Shown: piece by piece, positions 9,556 through 22,100 of the stretch
Layout: the number at the start of each line of letters is the position of its first letter
Numbering within the stretch: the first letter of the stretch is position 1
Assembly: GCA_947471745.1 (NCBI GenBank)
Contig: CANJKZ010000768.1
Coordinates: 2,557,501-2,621,500, forward strand
Length of the DNA stretch: 64,000 bases
Direction of reading: 5' to 3'
Origin: Closterium sp. Naga37s-1
Taxonomy: Eukaryota > Streptophyta > Zygnematophyceae > Desmidiales > Closteriaceae
Notes under the pieces: model-generated
Database searches by the model: none
Told to the model about the DNA's origin: nothing
Seen by the model: only the letters and a program-made list of their open reading frames with translations
Translations under genes and position numbers: made by a program

Positions 9556-11860
9556 ATGGAGTGTCACACCCACATTGACGATCTTCCTGATGCCATTCTG
9601 ATCAACATCTTCTGGCACACTGAACACTGCTTGGCAAAAAAGACCTTGCATCCATTGCCAAATAGCATAAAGTGGGATCCTTCCCGTTATCAGAACGAGG
9701 ATCAATTACCTGATCCATTAATACCTCACCCTCCTGCCTCCGCGAATGCTGCTTTTAATCTCCTCATCAGCGCCGTCTGCAGTCGCTGGCGTCGTCTAGC
9801 CCGTCGCCACGTGGTCTCGCTTTTCGTCAGAGGGCACCTCTCCGTTCCCATTGAGACCCTCTCAGCTGCCGTGGCCTGTTTCCCGAGCCTGACTCATCTT
9901 CATCTGTCCTACGCCTGTGTTCTACACCTGGACGACTCATTCCTTGCTCATCTCACAGCGGCATGCCCTAAGCTGACGACTTTCTACGTCGGAAGAGAAA
10001 TTCCACAAATTATTTACAGTTGTGGGGAGATGCAACCAATCACCGAAGCCGGCTTGCACCGGTTCTTCCAACAGTCCACCCAGCTCGAGCACCTTGCGCT
10101 CTTCTCTCTGCATCCAGACGTGAAGCTGCCGCGATCAGTCTACCAGCTTGTACATCTACAAACTCTCGGAATTACAAACGTTTCAGTATTAGACGCTCCC
10201 GAAATTGCCAACTTATCCTTGCTTAGCACTCTCTACATTTCCTCCTCGGTGCTACAGTACCAGCAGCTGTCCCGCGTTATCCATCTTCCAAGACTCTCCA
10301 GCCTATTCATCTCCACTGAATCCTTCGAATCTCGTCACAGTTTTCCAGCATTCAACGTCGCACAGCTTCCGAATTTAAATGTCACTGAAGCTCAAGCATT
10401 GTTGTCCTTCTGTCAACCTTATCTTCCCAGCACATACCGAAATCAGCTATCGTTTGGAGCGACTGCTGATATCGGATTCAAGCCAGTTTCCGGATGACAT
10501 TGGAGAATTGTTGCCACATCTCCGTGAGCTGACCATTCGTTCGTGCCAGGGCTTCTCAGAGCTGCCAGAAGATTTTACGTCCTCGGTCCGTCTTGAGGAT
10601 TTAATGATTTCTTGCTGCTACCGATTATCCCGCCTGCATGCAAATTTTGGACGGTTGCGATTTCTGAAGACCCTGGTGCTGACGGATCTACCGCTCGTAA
10701 CCCTTCCTGACTCCATCTGCCAGCTCACTTCCTTGGAGACATTCGTTTTGAGTAGCTGCAGACAGATATCTCAACTTCCAGAAGGGTTTGGCTGCCTGAC
10801 ATCCCTCAGGACGCTCTGCATTGAGAGACTACAACAGTTCACACTTCCGGAAGACATTGGAGACCTAACTGGCCTCCAGACTTTTCTAATGGACACCAAT
10901 GACAGGCAGCTGCTGCTGCCAGCCTCATTCACGCGGCTGACTTCTTTGACCAGGCTTGATTTGAGTCGCTGTGTGATTGGAGAACTACCCGAGGGCATCG
11001 GGGAGCTGGTTAACCTGCGGGAACTGCACGTCTGGATGTGTCCCAATATTAAAAGCCTTCCTGAGAGCGTCTCATGCATCAGCAGCTTGGAAAGTCTGAG
11101 AGTGCTCTCACACATGTTTTATTCAGTCCCAAGGCTGGACGGGCTTGTGAGGCTGAAACGGCTGGAGATCACTGGATATAAGAACTCTCTGGAAGAGTTT
11201 TCTGAAGCTCTCCCTCCGTCACTGGAGATACTTAGAGTGGGGAACTCGAAAGAGTTGACCGTCCTTCGGAACAACGATTTCTCATGCCTGCAGATCCTGA
11301 TGATAGAAATGACAGAGGATGCAGAGGAGGAGCCGTTTTTACCCTTGACATGTCTTTCCCAGCTACAGATCTTGACCTTAGAAAGGCCTGGGAAGCTGCA
11401 GCGACTACCCAACGACCTCGGGCTAGCATTGCAGCAGCTGCGGGAGCTGAATATCACAAATGCTCGAGAATTGGTAGAGCTGCCAGCAACTGTTGTGGAG
11501 CTTCGTCGACTGACTTGCTTAGAGATCCAGAGTGCACCCAAGTTTTCTTCCCTCCCGGAAAACTTTGGTGCGCTATCGAGGCTTCGTGACGTGTGGCTGA
11601 CGCACTGTCCCTCTCTGAATTACCTGCCAAAATCTTTCACCCAGCTCTCTTGCCTTTCCCTGCTGCAGCTTTCATCAACTGGGATTCGATCCCTGCCTCC
11701 CGGTTTTGCACAGCTGACCACTCTGAGGCGACTCAACTTGAGTGATTGTTCGCAACTGCAGGCTGTGCCAGAGGAGCTGCCTGTTACATGTAGATGGGTG
11801 CTAGAGGAACTCATCAGATACCGAAGGGCACTTGATGGCTACGAAGACGATATAGTGTAG
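9556..11860 (+). pseudogene. F-box-like/LRR gene A, frameshifted
   Basis: ATG at 9556, in the same relative place as in the paralogues. The N-terminus (DDLPDAILINIFW, a spacer of about 50 residues, then AVCSRWRRLARRHVVSLFV) resembles an F-box split by an insertion. LRRs follow, with the pattern LP-x2-F/I-x2-L-x2-L-x2-L. F-box/LRR proteins usually bridge substrates to SCF ubiquitin ligases; here that role is inferred. The first frame covers 9556-10497 and the second starts near 10379. Comparison with paralogues places the shift at the TTTAAATG around 10375-10381, where one extra A explains it. It has single-exon structure and a TAG stop. The most divergent of the five copies together with gene E. 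It may be a pseudogene or an assembly indel. Confidence 0.75.
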
Positions 11861-13050
11861 CAGTACTGGTGGTATGTGTGTAAGATGCTCCAAGTGTGCA
11901 TATGGGTTGCGCTTTTCAACTTGCTTTGCAGACTACTTGGTGGTAGCAAGGTCTTGCAATGCTTCCTCAACAGCTTGGGTTCCTGTGGGCCTCAGAATTT
12001 GTATATCATGTCAACTTAACAAAAAGCTGTTTGCTCATGTTTGTTCATATGATTGCTGGGTGGGATTGTACCGTAAATGGCTGACATTATTCTGACTCTT
12101 CTGATCCCCATGACACCCGTCCGTACCCTCACAACCCTCACGACCCTCATGACCCTCATGTTCCATCTTGACCCATATACCCTGACGACCCCCGTGACCC
12201 CTTATGAACCCCATGAATGCCTTGTGATATCCTTGAACCACTCATTACCCCTCATGACCCCTTATGACCCTCATGGGCCTTGATGTCATGCAGCTTGTAC
12301 CTCGTACGCCACTAGCAGGGGGAAATGGATGAGGGCAAGAGTTAGTGGGGATGGGGACAAGAGCGCAAAGGAGTGACAGGCCTCTGCACAATGTGAGGGC
12401 AACGGACAGACAAGACGGGAGAGGGAGGAACAGAGGACGTGAGCGTAGCCAACACTGGAGAGGGGAGTGGGCGGAAATACACCTTAAAACGAGTGGAAAC
12501 AGGGAACGTGAGGGTAGTGGCAGAGGGGAGGGGAGGGGGAAAATATAAACCTGGGAACGAATAAAAAGGCAGCATGAGGCTCACAGACAGACGAGAAGGG
12601 AGAGGGGGAAATGCACCTGCAATCGAGAGGCAACAGAAAACGTGGGGGAAGCGAACACTGGAGAGGGGATTGGGGGGAAATACACCTGCATACGAGGGGA
12701 AACATGGAACTTAGGGTAGCGGACAAAGGAGTGGGGAGATCGGGGAACCTGGGAACAAATAAACAGGAAACGTGAGGGCGGACAGAGGGGGGTCGGAAGA
12801 GTATGGGGAAAACGGGGTGGGATGGTTTGAGGAGCGAAGCTTCAGAGCGACTTTTCTGAGAATTCTTAAAAGGGACTGAGGGCGAGCGGGGGGGTGTTGG
12901 AACGGGAGGAGGCGGGGTGCAGTGGGGGAGAAGGGGGGGGTTGGGGTTCGTTTGGAGAAGTCGGGAGGAGGAGGGGCTGGGTGAGGAGAAGTATGGGGGA
13001 GTGAAGGAAAAATAGGATAGCAATAGCTAAGGGCCTGACATGCATGAGGG
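11861..13050. other. Gene-free stretch with degenerate repeats
   Basis: Downstream of gene A there is about 220 bp of unremarkable sequence, then degenerate copies of a TGACCCTCA-like 9-bp motif (12110-12285), then a purine-rich block (12340-12990) in which GAGAGGGGAGTGGGCGGAAATACACC-like phrases recur at roughly 80-200-bp intervals. An imperfect palindrome centred on GAATTC lies near 12850-12872. No gene recognised. Confidence 0.55.
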
Positions 13051-13059
13051 ACACGTGTG

Positions 13060-14125
13060 AGTCACGTGAGTGACATGCGTAATACATGCATGAGGGACAC
13101 ATGATATGATAAAGTTCAGGACAGGATGTTGTTTTCTAGACCGGGTTTTACGATGGGAATACGAAGGCAGGGGAGGGTTGACGGTGCCAATAAAGGGAAG
13201 GAGTGACGACGTATGGGTTTGTTGCCTACAGGGAAGCTCATCATATGACATAGGGAGCTACACTGACCATGTGGAAACGAAAAACGAAACAGTGTATCCA
13301 GCTGAATTGGTGAACATAAAAACCATGTCATTTGGTGTTCATTCATTCGTTTCACATCCCATGCCATCTTTGGTCATGCCGTTACATGTCATCCCATCAT
13401 ACACCATCGCATGATGTGTCATGTCGTCAGGTGTCGAGAGATCGAGCAATGCCATCATGTGCCATGCTGTCACGTCACATGTCACTGCTTACCGTCCTTT
13501 GTGCATAAGGGCTCTGTAGACCCACCCATTTCCTCTCGCGTCAGTCCGTTCGCCGTAGGCATGCTCACTGCTTACTGGGCGTGTATACAGCAGATCACGA
13601 TGCTCCAGAGAATGATGGGCGTGAGTGACATGCATGAGTGCCAAGCGTGACACGACATGATGGAATACAGGAAAGGATGTCGTGATACATCATTGTCAGG
13701 ATGGGGGTTTGCAGATGGTAAGAAGGAGCCAGGGGATGGGTGAGAAGGCCAACAGAGACAAGGAGAAACAAGGTATGCGTTTGTAGCTACAACGATTAGT
13801 ATGAAAACAAAATGGAGAATCGAGCTCGATTGGTGAATGTAGAAACCATGCCAAATGATGCTCATTCATTCGTTTTACATCACATGCGACATTTGGTCAT
13901 GCTGTTACACGACATCCCATGATGCACCATAGGATACTACGTCATACCATTAGGGGTAATGCCCAAGCCATGCCATCATGTGTCATACTGAAACGTCTCA
14001 TCATTCCCCATCCCATACTCTGTCATGTCGTCAGGTGTCATGCCATCACAAGCAATGCCATCATGTATCATGCTGTCACATCTCATGCCTTCGTATGTCT
14101 CGATGGCACCTATCATGAGGACATG
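13060..14125. repeat. Tandem pair of about 540-bp units
   Basis: Two diverged direct copies, about 13060-13600 and 13610-14125, share an ordered set of phrases: a GAGTGACATGCATGAG stretch, a G-rich stretch, GAATTGGTGAAC or GATTGGTGAATG, and ATTCATTCGTTT followed by CAT-rich sequence. A third copy lies at about 31500-31980 upstream of gene C. No conserved coding frame. Confidence 0.65.
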
Positions 14126-14139
14126 TGACATTTTTCATG

Positions 14140-14537
14140 CGTCATCCCATCGTGCATCATCCCATCATGCATCATCCCATCATGCATCATCCCATCATGC
14201 ATCATCCCATCATGCATCATCCCATCATGCATCATCCCATCATGCATCATCCCATCATGCATCATCCCATCATGCATCATCCCATCATGCATCATCCCAT
14301 CATGCATCATCCCATAATGCATCATCCCATCAAGCATCATCCCATCATGCGTCATCCCATCATGCGTCATCCCATCATGCGTCATCCCATCATGCATCAT
14401 CCCATCATGCATCATCCCATCATGCGTCATCCCATCATGCATCATCCCATCATGCGTCATCCCATCATGCGTCATCCCATCATGCATCATCCCATCATGC
14501 GTCATCCCATCATGCGTCATCCCATCATGCGTCATCA
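14140..14537. repeat. 15-bp minisatellite (CATCATCCCATCATG)
   Basis: About 26 near-perfect tandem copies with scattered A/G changes. A short version with about seven copies occurs at 32325-32440 in the homologous position of the second segmental copy, so the array expanded or contracted after duplication. Open frames through it (HASSHHAS, MMHDG) are by-products of a 15-bp period. Confidence 0.95.
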
Positions 14538-14539
14538 CC

Positions 14540-16279
14540 TAGCATGTCATGCTGTGAAGTCGACCTGCACTCTCCCACGGTCCATTCACAACATCTCTCT
14601 CACGCACAGCATGTCATGCAGAGAATCATGCCTCGAAACCCTCAACCCATTCCACTCAAAACATTCCTCACAACACTCACACTCATCATGGAACCTTAAC
14701 GCTCACACTCGCCCACATGTTCAACTCACACCAACTTCGTCAACTCCCAGCTGTACTCGCAACCCTCGTCACCCTCGCCAACCGTACAAGTTAACGCATG
14801 CTGTGCATCCGCTGTTTATCACCTCCGGTGCGTGCAGCCGCCGTAGACCCGCATGTTTCGTCTCGCGTCAGTCCTTTCTATGCTACCTGGGCGCATCCAC
14901 TCAGCGTGGATAGAGCAGAGCATGATGCGTCAGAGCCGCATGATGCGAATTGAGTCATCCCTCGAAGGATGTGATTCCACGACGATCGAGTCAGGCACGC
15001 TAAAGCAGTGACGTCGAGCCCGAATAGATTTTGAGAGCATGCTCGTCGTACTCGACGGTGCGACCAATGATTTCATATGCTCGGCAGACATGCTTTCAGA
15101 ATGTTGTCGAAGCAATGACGTCGAGCCCGCAGACGCGAAGCGACGGTGCGACGACACGAATTGCACAGCGCGGGGCCTCGGTGAGAAGCGTGGCGGGAAT
15201 GCAACGGCCGTGGATGGGGATGACAGCAAATTGCGATGATGACATTGGATGCACCAATAACACTGTCGGCGCGAGGAATACTACAACAGAGCCTTGTAAA
15301 TCCGCGGTGCAATGTCGCCGTGCCCCACCCAGAAAGCCATTCCGTAAGAGTCTAGACGCTGCTGGAGAGGGCATTTTGCTTCCTTATCGCCTGCATTGCT
15401 CCCTACACAAGAGGAACTCGTTACGCAGTGGGAGTTCTTGCTGCTGAAGCGTTCGCCTTGAAGCTCGCTTTGTCAAAGGCGTCCGCTTCAATGTGGTGCG
15501 GTATGCCGCAAACTCATGCGAGGGTTCTTTCCCCTGACGATGTAGAGTTCTTCCGCCAATCGTCAGCCGCTTTCGTCTGTTCGCCATTGTGAGGGCGGTT
15601 ACGTTAGATCAACTGCAGACGACGCTTGCGAACAAACCTGTTCCACATCCGACGGCTGTAGTCTTGAAGTCCAGAGGCAGCGTGAAGCGGGAAATTCCCA
15701 AACGGTTTTTCTCCAAATGCAGCGAGAATCACTTGCAAATGTTTGGGAATTCCCAACAATCCTTTGAAAAGGAAGGTATTGAACCGTACACAACCTTTCC
15801 GATGCGAGCGTCATTGAGAAGTCTTTTCAGCCGAGCATCAGCAGCAATGAACCGTACACAACATTTTTAACTGACCTCCATTCACCCAGCCGTGTCACCT
15901 CAGCCCACTCCAGCACGAAATCCAGTCACCTGGGCCCACATTTCACTTCAGATCTGTCAGATCTGTCATACCACGGGACCTAGTAAGCTCATGGCTCCAT
16001 GCAGGAACGAGGAGCCTGGAAGCTCGAAACGCGCGGCTCGGTCTGGTAGCTCCCGGGAATTCGTGAAGCCTAGCGTTTGCAGAACCCTTGAGGCTACCCC
16101 GTTTGGAGCCTAGAGGCCTCCCATCGTCGTCGAAGCAAACCAGCCGGGTTAGTGAAATCCGTCCTTGGGTAGACGAAGGTGACATTCTTCATTTCTTGCT
16201 GCTCGGTTTCCATTTCAGTACCTTCCACTATTCTCGTTCATTCCCGCAGCATCGTCATTCTTGAGTTGAGAAAGTTGAT
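14540..16279 (+). promoter_or_regulatory. Upstream and leader region of gene B
   Basis: A 1.7-kb region without a convincing gene, homologous to 32440-34178 upstream of gene C and, in its last 500 bp, to the region upstream of gene D (inverted, 45974-46460). Conservation just before the ATG, including GACATTCTTCATTTCTTGC near 16180 and two CAG-ended pyrimidine tracts, suggests a 5' UTR that may be spliced. The shared motif CCAGCACGAAATCCAGTCA lies at 15910-15928. Confidence 0.5.
15910..15928 (+). promoter_or_regulatory. Shared upstream motif, gene B copy
   Basis: CCAGCACGAAATCCAGTCA lies about 350 bp before the gene B ATG. Near-identical copies precede gene C (33809-33827), gene D (46338-46356, minus) and gene E (46715-46733). 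GGCCCA-like sequence follows within a few bases in most of them. It could be a promoter element or simply retained ancestry. Confidence 0.45.
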
Positions 16280-18688
16280 ATGGAGAGTTGCACGCACATT
16301 AATAACCTTCCTGACGACCTCCTCGTCCGGAATCTATGGCTTCTTCCCACGAAGAAATTGCATGTAGTAAAGCCGAAAGAAGTTTGGGACCCAGTTCGGG
16401 AGTATGCTGCGGAAGATTTCCGAAGACGAAAAATGTTGTTGCCGACCCCTCCTGCCTTCACGGATGCAGCCTTGTCGCTCCAGATCGCAGCTGTCTGCCA
16501 GCGATGGCGCCGCCTAGCTCAGCATCACGTTTCTACGCTTTTAGTCAGGAAGGGACTTAACGTGTCTCTTCATGATCTCTCAAACGCGGTTTCTTGCTTT
16601 CCGAACCTGACACATCTCCACCTGTGCAACGCCAGCGTAGAGAGTCTAGATGACGCGTTTCTCACCCACCTTGCTTTGTCGTGCCCCAAGCTGAAGACTC
16701 TCCACGTTGGCACTTGGATCACAGATCATTTTGTCTATGATCAGAGGAAGGAGCTGCACCCTGTCAGTGAAGCTGGTTTGGATCGCTTCTTCCAACAGTC
16801 GACTCAGCTGGAGCATCTTTCGCTCCATTGCCTTCATAGGAACGTCAAGCTCCCTGCCTCGTTTTTCCGGCTAACAAATCTACGGAGTCTAGTGCTACCA
16901 GATTCATCAGCTTTAGAAGTTCCTGCTTTCACGAACCTGACTTTGCTCACCGCTCTGTCCATTACTTCTCCAAATATTCAACATCAGCAGCTATCACACC
17001 TAGCTCAGCTCGTGAACCTAACCAGCCTTTCCTTCTGCACAGGCCATTACGTATTTCCAGCTAATCAAACCTATTCAGTCCTTAACATGGCATGGCTGCC
17101 TGGTCTGAAATCGCTGGAACTTGAGGATCGGAACTCGCCATTGGATTTGGTTTTCCCCTCTGGATTGACGTGCAGCCTGCTCCAACGGCTGCTAATTGCC
17201 AACTGCAAGCGGTTCAATCGTCTTCCTGACAACATTGGGAACATTCTACCGTCTCTTCGGGAGCTTAGCATTTGCTGCACAAATCTCGTTGAGCTGCCAG
17301 ATGACTTCACTTCTTTAAGTTGTTTGGAGAGCCTGACGATATCTCGTTGCAGATTTTTTTCCAGCCTCTCTGAAGACTTTGGGAAACTGCCTACCCTGAA
17401 AAAATTGGTGCTGCATGGACTGCCACTGTTGCACCTTCCTGAATCGTTCTGTAAACTGATTTCCCTGGAAGAATTGTTTCTGGTCAGCTGCAAAAGTATC
17501 CGCCATCTACCAGCCGGATTTTCCAGCTTCACAGCTATCACTAACCTGGCCCTGATGGGGCTACCGCTAGCAACACTCCCATCGGACATTGGAGGGCTCA
17601 CTAATCTCGAAACTTTTCGTCTGTGCGGCACCGACAGCAGCAGCTATGGCCAGCAGCAGTTTCCAGCCTCGTTCACTCAGCTCTCTTCTTTGAAGCAGTT
17701 ACAACTCCATAACTGCATGATAGGCGAGCTTCCGGAAGATATATGGAAGTTGAGCAGGCTGCAAGGATTGACCATTGCATTCTGCGCCATCAGAAAGCTC
17801 CCAGAGGCTGTAACGTGCCTTGTTAATCTACAAGTGCTGGCGATTCGCGGTTCTGAAGGGATTTCGGTGCATGGGCTGGACAACTGTAAGAAGCTGATAT
17901 TGCTGGAGCTTCCAAGATTCGCACTGCTATGTGAATCTGCTGAGGTGCTGCCATCCTCCCTTGAGACTTTGAGATTGGGGTACCATAGTAGCCTAAATCC
18001 GAGACTGCCCCTTGGTCATGTGGAGTTTCGAGAGGCGATCAGCAGAAGCTTAGTGCATCTGAAGCACTTGAAGATGGTATTGGAAGAAGATGCTGATGCT
18101 TTTCCATTTCCCTTGGGATTTTCTCCGGACCTGCGCACCCTGGAAATTTCAAACGCCAAGAGCCTGAAAGATATTACTGACATCGGGTTGGCCATGCAGC
18201 AGCTACGGAGGCTGGTGATAGATGATGCAAATTCGCTGACTGAGCTGCCAGCATCGATCACAATGCTTCAACATCTGACATCCTTGAAGATCCATGCAGC
18301 CAAGTTAACTTCCATTCCTGATGCCATCTGTGCTTTATCCAAGCTGCGGGAACTTAGTTTGCCCAAATGTGCTGCCTTGGAGCACCTTCCTTCATCTCTC
18401 ACCCAACTATCTTACCTCCGCAAGCTGGATTTGTCACAGACGCCCATTCGCTCGCTTCCTCCCCACTTCGTGCGCTTAACCAGGCTTACAGTACTAGATC
18501 TGTATCACTGCAACCAGCTACAGGCACTACCGGAGGGCATGACCGAGCTGAAGATGCTGCACCGCTTGGATGTTGGGGAGTGCAGGCAACTCTTCGACAG
18601 TGAAAACCGCATACAACCCCCTGAAGTGGCAACAATGTATGGCTTGTCCATTGAAGCTAAGAGATATGTTAGGGTAAGATTTTTTTAG
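16280..18688 (+). CDS. F-box-like/LRR protein, gene B (intact)
   Basis: A single 802-codon frame, ATG at 16280. Residues 5-18 (THINNLPDDLLVRN) form an F-box helix 1; after a spacer of about 50 residues containing PPAFTDAALS comes LQIAAVCQRWRRLAQHHV, the rest of an F-box-like fold. The remainder is LRRs with LP-x2-F and L-x2-L-x-L-x2-C-x2-L signatures to about residue 780. The likely role is substrate recognition by an SCF-type ubiquitin ligase; the split F-box makes Skp1 binding uncertain. There are no introns, signal peptide or membrane segment. The C-terminus (EAKRYVRVRFF) differs from the LDY-x2-W ending of C and D, so the 3' end was altered, probably by a local duplication of AAGCTAAGAGATAT. 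Stop TAG. Confidence 0.8.
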   Translation: MESCTHINNLPDDLLVRNLWLLPTKKLHVVKPKEVWDPVREYAAEDFRRRKMLLPTPPAFTDAALSLQIAAVCQRWRRLAQHHVSTLLVRKGLNVSLHDLSNAVSCFPNLTHLHLCNASVESLDDAFLTHLALSCPKLKTLHVGTWITDHFVYDQRKELHPVSEAGLDRFFQQSTQLEHLSLHCLHRNVKLPASFFRLTNLRSLVLPDSSALEVPAFTNLTLLTALSITSPNIQHQQLSHLAQLVNLTSLSFCTGHYVFPANQTYSVLNMAWLPGLKSLELEDRNSPLDLVFPSGLTCSLLQRLLIANCKRFNRLPDNIGNILPSLRELSICCTNLVELPDDFTSLSCLESLTISRCRFFSSLSEDFGKLPTLKKLVLHGLPLLHLPESFCKLISLEELFLVSCKSIRHLPAGFSSFTAITNLALMGLPLATLPSDIGGLTNLETFRLCGTDSSSYGQQQFPASFTQLSSLKQLQLHNCMIGELPEDIWKLSRLQGLTIAFCAIRKLPEAVTCLVNLQVLAIRGSEGISVHGLDNCKKLILLELPRFALLCESAEVLPSSLETLRLGYHSSLNPRLPLGHVEFREAISRSLVHLKHLKMVLEEDADAFPFPLGFSPDLRTLEISNAKSLKDITDIGLAMQQLRRLVIDDANSLTELPASITMLQHLTSLKIHAAKLTSIPDAICALSKLRELSLPKCAALEHLPSSLTQLSYLRKLDLSQTPIRSLPPHFVRLTRLTVLDLYHCNQLQALPEGMTELKMLHRLDVGECRQLFDSENRIQPPEVATMYGLSIEAKRYVRVRFF

Positions 18689-18819
18689 GGTAAGCTAAGA
18701 GATATTTTAGGCGCCTGTTCTGTTAATGTAGATTTTTTTTCGAGGTCCCAGAAATGAATGGTGGGTGTGGTTAGGAGTGATTGTCCTTACCTTGTGCGGT
18801 GGTTCTCACAGATTATCCT

Positions 18820-21300
18820 GATCTTGCTGATCTTGCTAGAGAACTTGTCTGATCAAATCTGGTTGATTGGCTGTTCCAACTGTTTTAGATGCTAACGGAT
18901 TCGGCTGACTGTCCTAGCTAATTAGCCGATTTGGCTGATCTAACGAATGAGCTGATATGATATAACTGATAGGCTGATCAGGCCATTATAGCTGAACTCT
19001 CATCTTGCTGACCTAGGTCAATGATCTGGCTGATTTAGCCGATTCTTCTATCTGGCTTATCTCAGGGACTAATTGGTTTGATTCATCAGCTAGTCTGGCT
19101 AACGATCAGCTGATTAGGCTGACTAACTTGTATGGGTGATGTATCTTAGTTGATCCGGCTGATTCATTGGTATGGCTGATAGCTGATCTGTCTTCAATTA
19201 GCTGGTCAGGTCAGGCCATTCTAGATGATTGGCTGGTCTGGCGGATTCAACTGATTACTTGACCCTGTCGATCCAGATGATTAGCTTGTGCTGGCTGATG
19301 CAGCTGATTGGCTGATCTGGCAGAACTAGCTGAATTGCTCATCAGGCTGAGCAGCTGGTCTAGTACATCTATACCATTATTCAAACTAGCTCATTCACTG
19401 ATCAAGCTGGTTGGCTGATCTGGCTGACAAATCAGATCGACTAATCATGCTGGTTAGCTAGTTAGCTGGCCGGTCCAGCCAGTTAGCTGATCAGGTTGAT
19501 AAAGCTGATTGGCAGATTAGCCGAGCTTGTTAGATTGGCTGATTTGGCTGATCAAGCTAATATTCTTTTCTTATCTCGCTGATGAGTAGACATGGCTAGT
19601 GTATCTGATCCGTTGATCTGACTACCTTGCTGATTTGTGGATCTGGCTGATCTTGCCGACCTATGTGAGTACCTGTTTTTTTATCTGGCAGATCTGGCTA
19701 ACTATGATACGCTGATCTGGCTGGTCCAGCTGATTAGCTAATCCGGTCAATCAGCTGATGAACTGTTCTGGCCAATCCAGCCGATTTGCTGATCTAGCAG
19801 ATCTACCTGAATGGGTTTCAAGCTTACCAGCTGATCTAGTTGATTAATTTGATTAGCCAATCTAGTTATTCTAGCTCATTAACTGACCTAACGATCTGGC
19901 TGACAAAGCGGATATGCTAATCTGATTGGTCTAGCTGATTAGTTGATCTGGCTGGTACAGTGATTAGCTGAAATTGCTCATCTGGCTGATAAGCTGAATA
20001 CGTCAGACTTATTTAGCTAATGGCTTATACTGCTGATGAGGTCTAGCTGACAAGCTAGTTAACTGAAATGGCTGATTTTGACTGCCAATCTGGCCGATCT
20101 AGTTTCTGAGCTAATCTGGCGGATCTGAATAATCTCGCTGATGCTGATCTTGCTGATTCACATAACTGGCTGACCTTGTTGATAGTTATCTAATCTGGCA
20201 GACCTGGCTAATTATGACACACTGATCTGGCCGATCTAGCTGTTGGCTGATCGGGCTGGTCTAGATGATAGCTGATCCATCCGTTTCAGCTGGTTATTGC
20301 TGATTAGCAATTCTGGCTGGTGTAACTGAGAAGCTGATGTGGCTGATTAAGCGATCAGGCTGCTAAGCCGGACAAGCTGATCTGACTGATCTAGTTGATC
20401 TAGATGATCTGCTGACCTTATTGATCTAGATAAGTTATTTTAACAACTTAGCTAGTCTGGTTTGCCTGATTAGCTGCTCAGGCCAGTCTAGCTGACTATC
20501 TGATCTGGCTATTCTAGCCGCTCCAGCTGATGAGCTGGTCTGGCTGATCTAGATGAGTTATAATAACGGATAAGCTGGTCTTGTTTGCCTGATTTGCTGA
20601 TCCAGCTGATTAGCCGTTCTGGCTGACCTAGCTGATGAGCTGATCTAGCTGATCTGGCGTATTAGCCGAAATGGGTGATCTGCTTTGTTTCAATTATCTT
20701 CTGATTATCTGACCTGGCTAATCTTGCTGAACTAATTACCGTACCTAATAATCTGGCAGACCTAGGTGATGCTGCTGATTTGGCAGTCTGGCTATTTAAT
20801 TGACCTGGCCGGTCTATTTGATAAGCTGATCTGGCTGATTAGCAGGTCAGCCTGATCAGGCTGGCTTGCCAATGTGGCTGATCTAGTTTGTTCGCAGATC
20901 TTGCTGATTAGCTTATCTTGTTGTTGAACTTAACTGGCTGATCCAACTGATCAGCTATTAGTTGTCTTCCAAAATTGGCTATATATGATAAGCTGATCTA
21001 GCCGCTCCAGCTGATTAGCTGATCCTGTCAATCTAGCTGAGTGCTTGATCTGCCGGTCGTGCTGACTGGCTGATTTAGGAAGTCTAGCTGAATTGCTTGT
21101 CACTCTGATCTGGCGATCTGGTTTATCTATTTAATTTAATTAATTGTCCATTGACTGATCTAGCTGGTTAGCTGATGTGGTGTTATCTTGCTGATCGATT
21201 ATTAACTGATATGGTTGATCTAGCTGATTAGTTGGTCTGGCTATCAAGCTCATATCATTCATCTGGCTGATTAGCTGATCCAGCTTGTCACCAGAGTTGG
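18820..21300. repeat. CTGAT-rich degenerate repeat block, copy 1
   Basis: About 2.5 kb built from variants of GCTGATCTGGCTGATCTAGCT with no fixed period. AGCTGATCAGCT-like stretches are self-complementary, so the single strand could fold extensively. The same type of block follows gene C (37340-39130) and, inverted, gene D (41640-42900). No coding frame. Confidence 0.85.
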
Positions 21301-21379
21301 CTGATCCGGTTGTTTCGCCTGCCATGCCCATGAAAAGCATTCGTAATTGCGTTGTTCGTCCAGGTGACATCTGTTACTT

Positions 21380-21949
21380 TCCATCTTTTTTCACTCGCAG
21401 GTTTTGGTGGAAGGACGTTTTTCTGCTGCTGCTGCTGTGGCCAGGCCTAAGGCATCAATTAATGCCCACACGGCATGAATGCGGTGGTGGGATGGGCTCT
21501 GCAGCACACCACTTACTAAATGCTGAATCGCTTGTATAAGTTGCCGTTTACCTTGTGCTGTTCTGAGACCTCCCCAACACTATGCTCCTTTTCCTACGCC
21601 CTGCATTCGGGGATTCTTCACAGCAACCTGCATTTCCTTGCCATACTTTCCTCGTCACGTTCTCTTGTTTCTTTCTTTCTTGTTTGTTTCCTTACATTTG
21701 TACTTCAGTGAATGCCCATGTGTGCCGTTTTACCGGCTCCATGCCCATCTTCCACCCCTCAGCCCCACTTCTTCAGGGTTAGATTCCGTCTGCCAGCTCC
21801 TGAACCTCGTGTAATCAGAATGCTGCCTTTGCCGTTTGTAGTTGTGTGTGTGTGTGGATTGTTCAGCTCGGTTTGTCACAATCAGCCCTACATCCCTGCC
21901 ACATTCTGTCACATCCTTCAATCATGCAATGCCTCTCCTCAGAACAACG
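21380..21949 (+). repeat. Conserved tail of the duplicated segment, copy 1
   Basis: After the CTGAT block, a pyrimidine tract and CGCAG precede GTTTTGGTGGAAG and then CTGCTG triplets (21396-21440). Homologous segments occur at 39240-39290 and, inverted, near 41095-41150. Next comes a segment with TGTGTGGATTGTTCAG and CAGCCCTACATCCCTGCCACA (21850-21905), of which copy 2 has three tandem versions. The AG before GTTTTGG could be a splice acceptor, but no conserved protein emerges. Confidence 0.55.
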
Positions 21950-22100
21950 TGTCAAATGTTTATATGTTATAGATGTTAGTTATCTAGGCTACAGTGAGTT
22001 GCCCTCTAAAGGGTACAACATTCTCTAGGTCGACTTGTATCCCACTCTTCCTACTGACTCACACAATTCTCTCGACACTTGTTCCTAGCTTAACTTAAGA
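21950..22100 (+). repeat. 5' LTR (151 bp)
   Basis: Begins TGTCAAATG and ends CTTAAGA, directly before the primer-binding site. It matches 29352-29502 base for base by eye. The end is GA rather than the usual CA; the boundary is fixed by where the two LTRs stop matching. Confidence 0.92.

Noticed and set aside
14140..14537. CRISPR-like array
   Set aside because: Units are 15 bp, contiguous and without unique spacers; no cas genes; eukaryotic context.
14113..14699. Histidine- and methionine-rich repeat proteins (HASSHHAS, MMHDG) and MHSAV frames near 41.3 kb
   Set aside because: Products of 15-bp minisatellites read in open phases. The sister array at 32.3 kb does not preserve the frame.
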